From: JAQGMJ01 sp036271855
GTDB lineage: Bacteria > Pseudomonadota > Gammaproteobacteria > Burkholderiales > JAEUOS01
Direction of reading: 5' to 3'
NCBI GenBank assembly: GCA_036271855.1
Contig: DATAZV010000186.1
Coordinates: forward strand, 1 to 6,880
Length of the DNA: 6,880 bases
The notes under the pieces were generated by a model that ran no database searches, was not told the origin of the DNA, and worked only from the letters and a program-made list of their open reading frames with translations. The stretch's first letter is position 1; every line of letters starts with the position of its first letter. The translations under genes were made by a program, and so were the position numbers. This document shows, piece by piece, positions 1 through 5,324 of this stretch.

Positions 1-487
1 CGGAGGTGGCGAAGGAGACCGCGCCGGGATGACTTTTCACGTAGGCGATCAGGCCCTTCACCGAGGTGATGCCGGTGGCGCTGTTGACGAACAGGGCTTG
101 CGGCGCCTTGCCGATGATGGTGATGGGGGTGAAGTCCTTCACCGGGTCGTAGTGCACGTTGCGCGACAGGTAGGGCATGGCGTAGTGCGAGCCCACGGTG
201 ATCAGCAGGGTGTAGCCGTCGGCCGGCGCACGGGCGACCTGCTCGGTGCCGATCACGCTGTTGGCACCGGGCCGGTTGTCGATGATCACGGATTGGCCGA
301 GACTGCCGGAGAGCTCCTGCGCGACGGCGCGGGCGACGTTGTCGGCCCCGCCGCCGGCGGCGTAGGGCACGATCACCCGCACCAGGCGATTCGGGTAGGG
401 CTGCGCCTGTGCCTGCGCCGCCGGGGCGGCGAGCAGGACGATGGCGGCGGCGAGCGCGGCGGCGGCGCGTTGGTGGATCTGCTTCAT
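1..487 (-). CDS. Bug/TctC-family tripartite tricarboxylate transporter substrate-binding protein (C-terminus beyond window)
   Basis: This is a periplasmic solute-binding protein of the Bug (TctC) family, which captures small carboxylates or related compounds for uptake, or acts as an orphan sensor or scavenger. Only the first 162 residues are in the window; the family is usually about 320 residues. Residues 1-28 form a signal peptide: a basic start (MKQIHQR), an Ala/Leu/Val core and an AQA cleavage site. The mature part opens with a Bug-typical stretch (YPNRLVRVIVPYAAGGGADNVAR in two pieces: YPNRLVRVIVPY, then AAGGGADNVAR) and continues with VIDNRPGANSVIGTE-type and DGYTLL segments, all family hallmarks. 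AGGAGA lies 5 bases before the ATG and fixes the start. The gene follows the deacetylase-like gene by 31 bases, so the two are probably cotranscribed. No membrane partners (TctA/TctB) are visible; they may lie to the left or be absent, since orphan Bug genes are common in Burkholderiales. The ligand cannot be read from the sequence. Confidence 0.93.
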   Translation of the reverse strand, partial: MKQIHQRAAAALAAAIVLLAAPAAQAQAQPYPNRLVRVIVPYAAGGGADNVARAVAQELSGSLGQSVIIDNRPGANSVIGTEQVARAPADGYTLLITVGSHYAMPYLSRNVHYDPVKDFTPITIIGKAPQALFVNSATGITSVKGLIAYVKSHPGAVSFATS

Positions 488-492
488 GTTTG

Positions 493-498
493 TCTCCT
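493..498 (-). promoter_or_regulatory. Ribosome binding site of the Bug gene
   Basis: AGGAGA on the minus strand, 5 bases before the ATG at 487. It is the strongest Shine-Dalgarno match at the left end and supports the chosen start in the 31-base gap after the deacetylase-like gene. Confidence 0.75.
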
Positions 499-518
499 GC
501 CCTTGTCGGGGCCGGCGC

Positions 519-1340
519 TCAGGCCTTCAGGCCCAGCACGTGGCGCGCCATTTCGTCGTGGCGCGGGAACCACACGCCCTCGTGGCCCTGGTAGTACTTG
601 ATGATCTCGTTGAGCATGGCGGCGATCGGCGGGCGGGCGCCGAAATGGCTGTGCAGGGTCAGGTTGATCTGCGCGCCCGGCTCGTTTTCGTACAGGTAGT
701 CGAACATGCCCTTGTAGACGTCGTAGAAGTCCTTCGGGCTGCCGCGCATCACGCGGTTGTCGGTGAATTCGCTGTGCGGCAGGGCCACGATTTTCTTGCC
801 GCCCGCGGTGACGATATAGGGCAGGTCGGTGTCGTGATAGTCGCCGTGCCACAGGCAGCCGGCCTCGGCCAGAAAGCGCGCGGTGTGCACCGTGGGCGTC
901 ATGCGCGGGCTGGCCCAGCCGACCATCTTGAAGCCGGTGGTTTCCTCAATGATGCCGGCGCATTGGTGGATCAGGGCGCGCTCCTCTTCCTCGTTCATAT
1001 AGGGCAGGAACATGTTCTGGGTGTAGGAGTGGCCGGCGATCTCGTGCCCCTGGCGCCCCAGTTCCCGCGCTGCTTCCGGAAAGCGTTCGAGCGACTTGGC
1101 GTTGGCGCAGATGGTGGCCTTGAGGCCGAATTTTTCGAACATGCGCAGCAGGCGCCAGATGCCGGTGCGCCCGCCGTAATCGGCCCAGGAGACCGATTGC
1201 AGGTCGAGGGTGCCTTCGCGCAGGGAACTTGCCATCGGGCCGTAGGGCGGGCCCTTGCCTTCAGGCCAGCTTTCGTACATGACGGTGAGCATGACGGCGA
1301 TGCGGGCGCCGTTGGGCCAGGCGGGCAGGGCTTGTTCCAT
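519..1340 (-). CDS. Polysaccharide deacetylase-fold protein, PuuE/allantoinase-like
   Basis: A 273-residue cytosolic protein (no signal peptide) of the NodB/polysaccharide deacetylase fold, in the branch that includes the metal-independent allantoinase PuuE. Members with this outline act on C-N bonds of small amides or ureides rather than on polysaccharide. Branch features seen: GHEIAGHSY (residues 98-106), GWASPRMTP (141-149), HGDYHDTDLPY (165-175), LHSHFGARP (229-237) and a VWFPRHDEMARH tail (256-267). The usual metal motifs are missing: the TFDD position reads TVMYESW (19-25), and the second histidine of HxxxH is Gln108. The start is the only ATG after an in-frame stop at 1380-1382; no good Shine-Dalgarno is visible. 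It precedes the Bug gene by 31 bases, which suggests shared transcription and a catabolic role for a compound taken up by that protein. The substrate is unknown. Family assignment is firm; metal-free chemistry is inferred. Confidence 0.88.
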   Translation of the reverse strand: MEQALPAWPNGARIAVMLTVMYESWPEGKGPPYGPMASSLREGTLDLQSVSWADYGGRTGIWRLLRMFEKFGLKATICANAKSLERFPEAARELGRQGHEIAGHSYTQNMFLPYMNEEEERALIHQCAGIIEETTGFKMVGWASPRMTPTVHTARFLAEAGCLWHGDYHDTDLPYIVTAGGKKIVALPHSEFTDNRVMRGSPKDFYDVYKGMFDYLYENEPGAQINLTLHSHFGARPPIAAMLNEIIKYYQGHEGVWFPRHDEMARHVLGLKA

Positions 1341-1376
1341 GGGGAATCCGGAGGGAGTGCGAATGCGCGGGAGGGC

Positions 1377-1382
1377 ATTCTA
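1377..1382 (-). promoter_or_regulatory. Candidate -10 element for the deacetylase-Bug pair
   Basis: TAGAAT on the minus strand matches the sigma-70 -10 consensus at five of six positions and lies 36 bases before the deacetylase ATG. No convincing -35 is found 16-18 bases upstream, where the sequence is GC-rich. The rest of the 112-base gap up to the kinase stop (1341-1452) holds no gene; it contains several copies of CGCGCA in a GC-rich context. This is a weak prediction. Confidence 0.3.
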
Positions 1383-1447
1383 ATGGGGCGGGCCATGCAT
1401 GCGCGAGCCTGCGCGGGGTTATGCGCGGTATGTGAATTCGCCGGAAG

Positions 1448-1461
1448 CCCGCTTAAGCGGG
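1448..1461 (-). repeat. Perfect palindrome/hairpin spanning the histidine kinase stop codon
   Basis: CCCGCTTAAGCGGG is a perfect 14-base palindrome, able to form a 5-bp GC stem with a TTAA loop. The kinase TAA stop (1453-1455) lies in the loop. No T-tract follows on the minus strand, so it does not qualify as a standard intrinsic terminator. It may protect the 3' end, pause polymerase or be chance. Confidence 0.4.
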
Positions 1462-2919
1462 AATCGAGAACAGCACCAGGGAGGCGCGCAGGCCGGGATG
1501 GTTGTCGCGCAACTCCAGGCCGCCGCGGTGCAGCTTGGCCACCGCCGCCACCAGGCTCAAGCCGAGCCCGACACCGGGGGTGCCGCGGCTGGTGTCGCCG
1601 CGATAGAAACGCTCGCTGACCTTGGGCTTCTCGCCGTCGCCGATGCCCGGCCCGTCGTCGGCGACGGTGAGCGCGACCACGCCGTCCGGGCGCTGCTCCG
1701 CCGCCACCGTGATGGCGCCGCGCTCGCGGGCGAACTTCAGCGCGTTGTCGATCAGGTTGCCCACTGCCTGGGTGATCAGCAGCGGATCGCCGGACACCAC
1801 CAGCGTCTCCGGGGTATCGCAGGAAAGCGCCACGCCCCGGAGCTCGGCCACCGGCTGGTAGAACTCGGCGGTGTCGCCCAGCACCTTGGCGAGGTCGACT
1901 TCGACAAAGCCGGAGCGGCGCGCGCCGGTGTCGATCTCGGCCAGACGCAGCAGGGCGTTGAATATGCCGATCACCCGGTCGACGTCGGCAACCGCCGCCT
2001 CCACCTCGGCGAAGGTGACTTCGGCCGGCGGGCGCGACAGCGACAGGCCCTCGAGGCGCGAGCGCAACTCGGTGAGCGGGGTGCGCAGGTCGTGGGCGAT
2101 GGCGTTGGCGACGTCGCGCACGCCGTGGATCAGTTGCTCGATCTGGTCGAGCATGCGGTTGACGGTGTGCGCCAGCATGTCGAGCTCGTCGCCATGGCCC
2201 TGGCCCTGGCCGGCCAGGTCACGCAAGGGCAGGCGCCGCGTCAGGTTGCCCTCGACGATGGCCGAGGCGGTCTGGCTGATGCTCTGCACCTCGGCCATGA
2301 AGGCGCGGCGGATCAGCAGGCCCGACAGCACGCCCAGCAGCAGCACGATGCCGGTACAGCCGGCCAGACCCCAGATGAAAAAGCCTTCCAGCCGCTGGAA
2401 GCGGCCGGTGACGCGGCCGACCAGCAGTTCGTAGCCGCCCGCCAGCGGCACGCGCATCAAGGCCATGCGCGTGGGCCGGCCGTTGAGTTCGCCGGTCAAC
2501 AGCTGGAAACCCTGTGTCTGGCCGTGGAACTCGGGGGGCCACTCGTAAAGGTTGCCGGCCAGGCGATGCCGTGCCGCATCGGTGAACAGCACGATCTTGC
2601 CGGTGGCGGGCTCGGTGATGACGCGGCGGTCGATGGTGGCGGCCAGCACCTCCGGGCCCTGCTTGTGGAAGCTGTCGGAAAGCCAGACCGCCTCTTCGCG
2701 CAGGAACTCGCCGCGTCCCAGGTCGAGCGCCTCGTGCCAGGCGAACCACAGGGGCGCGGCGAAGGTGGCGAGCACGACGATGGAAATCGCGGTAAAGCCG
2801 AGCGCCAGGTTGAGCGCGGAAAAACGCGGCCGCGAGGGCTTGAGGTGTTTCCACCAGCCCGCGCCGGCACGGCCGGGGGCCGCATGGGCGAGCGGTACGG
2901 CCAGGCGCTCGCCGGACAT
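1453..2919 (-). CDS. HAMP-domain sensor histidine kinase (two-component system)
   Basis: An inner-membrane sensor kinase of 488 residues that should autophosphorylate and pass the phosphate to the response regulator encoded just upstream. Layout: cytosolic basic N-terminus 1-34; first membrane helix about 36-60; periplasmic sensor region about 61-178, not recognised as a named domain; second helix about 179-203; HAMP about 204-258; dimerisation/H-box with the phospho-accepting His276 in AIAHDLRTPL; N-box around Asn388/Asn392 (GNLIDNALKFA); G1 DDGPGI at 421-426; F-box SERFYRGD 435-442; G2 GVGLGL 449-454. All catalytic motifs look intact. A Gln-Gly-rich insertion (residues 236-243) lengthens the HAMP connector. 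The start is supported by GGAGGA 8 bases upstream, inside the end of the regulator gene, with a 4-base gap between the genes. The signal sensed cannot be read from the sequence. Confidence 0.95.
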   Translation of the reverse strand: MSGERLAVPLAHAAPGRAGAGWWKHLKPSRPRFSALNLALGFTAISIVVLATFAAPLWFAWHEALDLGRGEFLREEAVWLSDSFHKQGPEVLAATIDRRVITEPATGKIVLFTDAARHRLAGNLYEWPPEFHGQTQGFQLLTGELNGRPTRMALMRVPLAGGYELLVGRVTGRFQRLEGFFIWGLAGCTGIVLLLGVLSGLLIRRAFMAEVQSISQTASAIVEGNLTRRLPLRDLAGQGQGHGDELDMLAHTVNRMLDQIEQLIHGVRDVANAIAHDLRTPLTELRSRLEGLSLSRPPAEVTFAEVEAAVADVDRVIGIFNALLRLAEIDTGARRSGFVEVDLAKVLGDTAEFYQPVAELRGVALSCDTPETLVVSGDPLLITQAVGNLIDNALKFARERGAITVAAEQRPDGVVALTVADDGPGIGDGEKPKVSERFYRGDTSRGTPGVGLGLSLVAAVAKLHRGGLELRDNHPGLRASLVLFSIPA

Positions 2920-2923
2920 GCCC

Positions 2924-3604
2924 TCAGTCCTCCGCCGTCAGCATGTAGCCGGCGTTGCGGATGGTGCGCAGCAGCGGCTGCTGCTCGCCGGCGTCGAGCT
3001 TCTGGCGCAGCTTGCTGACGTGCACGTCGATCACGTTGGTCTGCGGATCGAAATGGAAATTCCACACGTTCTCCAGCAGCATGGTGCGGGTCACCACCTG
3101 GTTGGCGTGGCGCAGCAGGTATTCCAGGAGCTTGAACTCGCGCGGCTGCAGGTTGACCACCCGGCCGGCGCGCGTCACCTTGCGCGACAGCACGTCCATC
3201 TTCAGGTCGGCGATGGCGAGGGTGGTGGCGACCTGCGACTCCTGCGAGCGGCGCAGCAGCGCGTCCAGGCGCGCCAGCAGTTCGCCGAAGGCGAAGGGCT
3301 TGACCAGGTAGTCGTCGGCGCCGCTTTTCAGGCCGCGGATGCGCTCGTCGACGTCCGACAATGCGGAGAGGATCAGCACCGGGGTCTTGCTGCCGGAGCC
3401 GCGCATGGCGGAGAGGATGCCCAGGCCGTCGATGCCGCCGGGCAGCATGCGGTCCATGATCACGGCGTCGTAGGTGCCGCCGGTGGCGCGCGCCATGCCG
3501 TCGCGGCCGTCGGCCGCGTGGTCGATTGCGTGGCCCGCCTCCTCCATGCCTTTTCTGACGAAGTTGGCGACCAGCTCGTTGTCTTCGACGAGCAATACTT
3601 TCAT
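2924..3604 (-). CDS. OmpR-family response regulator (two-component system)
   Basis: A 226-residue DNA-binding response regulator, first gene of the pair with the histidine kinase. The receiver domain (about 1-118) has the acidic pair Glu7/Asp8, phospho-acceptor Asp51 in VIMDRMLP, Ser80 at the switch position, and Lys102 in DDYLVKPF. The winged-helix DNA-binding domain (about 128-224) has LQPREFKLLEYL, a recognition-helix region with TNVIDVHVSKLRQKL, and a C-terminal wing ending in TIRNAGYML. The loop after Asp51 reads MLPGGIDGL, one residue longer than the common MLPGxDGL. The start has AAGGTG 7 bases upstream. The promoter region carries three decamer repeats, so autoregulation is plausible. 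Its length and domain order are normal for the family; I do not assign it to a named system such as TctD, CopR or QseB. Confidence 0.95.
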   Translation of the reverse strand: MKVLLVEDNELVANFVRKGMEEAGHAIDHAADGRDGMARATGGTYDAVIMDRMLPGGIDGLGILSAMRGSGSKTPVLILSALSDVDERIRGLKSGADDYLVKPFAFGELLARLDALLRRSQESQVATTLAIADLKMDVLSRKVTRAGRVVNLQPREFKLLEYLLRHANQVVTRTMLLENVWNFHFDPQTNVIDVHVSKLRQKLDAGEQQPLLRTIRNAGYMLTAED

Positions 3605-3611
3605 GGACTCA

Positions 3612-3617
3612 CACCTT
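3612..3617 (-). promoter_or_regulatory. Ribosome binding site of the response regulator
   Basis: AAGGTG on the minus strand, 7 bases before the ATG at 3604. It matches AAGGAG at five of six positions and supports this start. Confidence 0.55.
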
Positions 3618-3660
3618 TAGGACGGACCCGCGACTACTGCTTGCCACGGGCGACTGCATA

Positions 3661-3666
3661 AGTATG
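3661..3666 (-). promoter_or_regulatory. Candidate -10 element for the response regulator-kinase operon
   Basis: CATACT on the minus strand matches TATAAT at four of six positions and lies 56 bases before the regulator ATG. With a 17-base spacer, the -35 hexamer falls at 3684-3689 and is poor (CGGCAA), as is usual for an activator-dependent promoter. The decamer repeats begin at that point. This is the only plausible promoter in the 135-base gap 3605-3739, which holds no gene. Confidence 0.35.
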
Positions 3667-3684
3667 CCCCACTCCGCGCGGGTT

Positions 3685-3714
3685 TGCCGATTCCTGCCGG
3701 TTTTTGCCGGCTTT
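3685..3714 (-). repeat. Three tandem 10-bp direct repeats upstream of the response regulator
   Basis: On the minus strand the copies read AAAGCCGGCA (3705-3714), AAAACCGGCA (3695-3704) and GGAATCGGCA (3685-3694). The CGGCA core recurs at exactly 10-bp spacing. OmpR-family regulators usually bind direct repeats about one helical turn apart, so this may be the regulator's own operator, overlapping the -35 position of the candidate promoter. The two distal copies also make a short inverted repeat (GCCGG/CCGGC, 3696-3711) without a T-tract on the minus strand. Confidence 0.5.
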
Positions 3715-3739
3715 TGACAATCCGGCCGCGCCGCGCGCT

Positions 3740-4222
3740 TCAGGCCTTGCTACTGATATGTTCGAAGCGCTGCTGCAGTTCGCGCCGCAACTGCTTGCGC
3801 AGCTTGGCCGCCTCGAAGCGCCGCAGCTCGTCGGGCGTGGCCGGGGCGAGGGGCGGCACCGACACCGGCTTGTGGTTGTCGTCCAGCGCCACCATGGTGA
3901 AATAGCAACTGTTGGCGTGGCGCACAACCTGGGTACGGATGTTCTCGGTCACCACCTTGACGCCGATTTCCATCGACGAGTTGCCGGTGTGGTTGACCGA
4001 TGCCATGAAGCTCACCAGTTCGCCGACGTGGATCGGCTGCAGGAAAACCACCTGGTCGACCGACAGGGTCACCACGTAGCGCCCGGCGTAGCGGCTGGCG
4101 CAGGCATAGGCCGCCTGGTCGAGCAATTTGAGGACGGAACCACCATGCACATTGCCGGTGAAATTGGCCATGTCGGGGGTCATCAGCACGGTCATCATCA
4201 ACTGGTGGGTGGGCAGGTTCAT
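3740..4222 (-). CDS. Acyl-CoA thioesterase, YciA-like hotdog fold
   Basis: A 160-residue cytosolic hotdog-fold protein of the 4HBT/acyl-CoA hydrolase group, related to YciA. It should hydrolyse acyl-CoA to free acid and CoA. Family signatures: an N-terminal MTVLMTPDMANFTGNVHGG stretch (10-28), the catalytic-type Asp35 in LLDQAAY after NVHGG, the central strand VTLSVDQVVFLQPIHVGELV (51-70), and the later SSMEIGVKVVTENIRT segment (82-97). The last 30 residues form a charged, probably helical tail (DELRRFEAAKLRKQLRREL). Length is normal for the family. The start has GGAG 5 bases upstream, within the end of the hydrolase gene; that gene's TGA and this ATG are separated by a single base, which indicates translational coupling. 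Chain-length preference cannot be read from the sequence. Confidence 0.93.
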   Translation of the reverse strand: MNLPTHQLMMTVLMTPDMANFTGNVHGGSVLKLLDQAAYACASRYAGRYVVTLSVDQVVFLQPIHVGELVSFMASVNHTGNSSMEIGVKVVTENIRTQVVRHANSCYFTMVALDDNHKPVSVPPLAPATPDELRRFEAAKLRKQLRRELQQRFEHISSKA

Positions 4223-4223
4223 C

Positions 4224-4832
4224 TCAACTCCAGGCGCGCATGATGATGCTGCGCAGGATGTGCAGGCGGTGGTGGAAGAAATGGTCGGCGCCCGGGATCA
4301 CCGTCACCGGCAACTCCATCGGCTCGGCCCAGCGCAATACCAGCTCCAGGGGCACGGTGTCGTCCTTCTCGCCGTGGATCACGAGGGTGTCTTCGGGCAC
4401 GTTTTCGACCACGCCGCGGGTCACCGCGGTGCCGACGAACACCAGGCGCTGCACCGCCACCCGCAAGGCAACGCGCGACTGCACCAGCGAGCCGAAGGAA
4501 AAGCCGGCCAGCACCAGCGGCGCTTCGGCCAAGCCGGGGCGGCGGCGCACCGCGGCGATTACCGCCAGCAGATCCTCGGTTTCACCGTTGCCGTCATCGT
4601 GCTTGCCGGCGCTGCCGCCGACGCCGCGAAAGTTCGGGCGCACGGCCACGTAGCCGAGCTCGACAAAGGTCCGGGCCAGGGTCTGTGCCACCTTGTTGTC
4701 CAGCGTGCCGCCATAGAGGGGATGCGGATGCGCGACCAGGGCGATGCCACGCGGGGCGCCGGGCGGATGATCGATCACGGTCTCGATAGCGCCCACCGGG
4801 CCCTCGAGCAGGATGCGTTCGGAAGAAGACAT
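4224..4832 (-). CDS. Alpha/beta-fold hydrolase (COG2945-like)
   Basis: A 202-residue compact alpha/beta hydrolase without signal peptide, probably cytosolic. Visible landmarks: the HPHPLYGGTLDNKV stretch (35-48) that marks this small-hydrolase group, RPNFRGVGGSAG (65-76), the nucleophile elbow GFSFG (110-114, Ser112), the acid Asp157 in VIHGEKDDTVP, and the base His184 in GADHFFHHRL. The catalytic triad therefore looks complete. It is probably an esterase or thioesterase-like hydrolase, but the substrate is not known for this group. It sits 89 bases after the ferredoxin gene and is coupled to the acyl-CoA thioesterase downstream by a one-base gap, which hints at acyl-ester or acyl-thioester metabolism. 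No clear Shine-Dalgarno precedes the ATG; a run of six T lies just before it. The start fits the usual family length. Confidence 0.92.
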   Translation of the reverse strand: MSSSERILLEGPVGAIETVIDHPPGAPRGIALVAHPHPLYGGTLDNKVAQTLARTFVELGYVAVRPNFRGVGGSAGKHDDGNGETEDLLAVIAAVRRRPGLAEAPLVLAGFSFGSLVQSRVALRVAVQRLVFVGTAVTRGVVENVPEDTLVIHGEKDDTVPLELVLRWAEPMELPVTVIPGADHFFHHRLHILRSIIMRAWS

Positions 4833-4837
4833 GGCAC

Positions 4838-4890
4838 AAAAAACCCGCTGGAGAATGTTGATTGCTGCGCGCGACCGCGCGGATCGCGGG
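4838..4890 (-). other. Terminator-like or attenuator-like element before the alpha/beta hydrolase
   Basis: In the 89-base gap after the ferredoxin gene the minus strand has CCCGC (4886-4890), an inner CGCGC/GCGCG hairpin with a 4-base loop (4868-4881), then GCGGG (4844-4848) followed at once by six T (4838-4843). The outer stem is only 5 bp with a 37-base loop, and the T-run ends 5 bases before the hydrolase ATG. It may be a weak terminator, an attenuator, or chance. Confidence 0.2.
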
Positions 4891-4921
4891 ATGATGCGGC
4901 CGCGGACCAGGCCGCCGTGCC

Positions 4922-5245
4922 TCAGATTTTCAGGCGCTCGACCACCTGGCCGTTTTTCAGATGCGATTCGACGATTTCGTCGATGTCGCTCTCATCGACA
5001 TAGGTGTACCAGGTTTCTTCCGGGTAGACCACGATGCACGGGCCTTCCTCGCAGCGGTCCAGGCAGCCGGCGTTGTTGACGCGCACCGCGCCCTGCCCTG
5101 CCAGCCCCGCCTTTTTTACTTTCTTTTTCGCGTAGTCGCGCATCGCCACGGCGTTCTTGTCGGCGCAGCAGGGGCGAACGTTGCCATTCTCGTCGGGCTC
5201 GCGCTTGTTGGTGCAAAAAAATACGTGGTGCTTGTAGTAACCCAT
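4922..5245 (-). CDS. (2Fe-2S) ferredoxin, thioredoxin-like fold
   Basis: A 107-residue electron carrier of the thioredoxin-like (2Fe-2S) ferredoxin family (COG3411 type). The typical pattern is present: MGYYKHHVFFCTNKR at the start, RPCC (25-28 region), NNAGCLDRCEEGPCIVVYP (57-75), then ETWYTYV and a helical end. Cysteines are at 11, 26, 27, 61, 65 and 70; the cluster ligands are most likely Cys11, Cys26 or Cys27, Cys61 and Cys65. Cys70 is extra. The reading frame stays open upstream to 5380, but I chose the ATG at 5245: the family normally begins with this short MxxYxHHVFxCxN segment, and the upstream part would overlap the VanZ gene and lacks family similarity. The ATG has only a poor Shine-Dalgarno. 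A candidate -10 lies 32 bases upstream. The redox partner is unknown. Confidence 0.93.
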   Translation of the reverse strand: MGYYKHHVFFCTNKREPDENGNVRPCCADKNAVAMRDYAKKKVKKAGLAGQGAVRVNNAGCLDRCEEGPCIVVYPEETWYTYVDESDIDEIVESHLKNGQVVERLKI

Positions 5246-5277
5246 GAAACCGCTCGGTGTTTGCTTCGATGGCTTCG

Positions 5278-5283
5278 AGTATA
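5278..5283 (-). promoter_or_regulatory. Candidate -10 element for the ferredoxin gene
   Basis: TATACT on the minus strand matches TATAAT at five of six positions and lies 32 bases before the ferredoxin ATG, giving a leader of about 25 bases. The -35 region 17 bases upstream (GCTGGC) is weak. The short leader contains two copies of TCGAAGC at 9-bp spacing (5263-5269 and 5272-5278). The position supports the shorter ferredoxin start. Confidence 0.4.
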
Positions 5284-5324
5284 CGCCAGCAGCCCCCGCG
5301 GCCAGCCGCTGCCGCAGCGCCGAT

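Noticed and set aside
441..1619. A 392-residue open frame on the plus strand
   Set aside because: It is antisense to the deacetylase-like gene and the kinase end, has Ala/Gly/His/Arg-rich low-similarity sequence and no family motifs. Long antisense frames are expected in GC-rich DNA.
1399..3018. A 539-residue open frame on the plus strand, the longest in the window
   Set aside because: It lies opposite the histidine kinase, which has all catalytic motifs. The plus-strand product is compositionally skewed (Gln, Ala, Gly, His, Asp) and resembles no protein I recognise.
2552..3661. A 369-residue open frame on the plus strand
   Set aside because: It is a shadow of the kinase and response regulator genes, with no recognisable domain.
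3696..3714. GCCGG-TTTTTG-CCGGC followed by TTTT on the plus strand, resembling an intrinsic terminator
   Set aside because: No plus-strand gene precedes it, the stem is only 5 bp, and the minus-strand direction lacks a T-tract. The same bases are better explained as part of the decamer repeats.
3714..3719. TTGACA on the plus strand, a perfect -35 consensus
   Set aside because: There is no suitable -10 about 17 bases downstream on the plus strand and no plus-strand gene to serve.
4128..5003. A 291-residue open frame on the plus strand
   Set aside because: It is antisense to the alpha/beta hydrolase, whose triad and fold motifs are intact.
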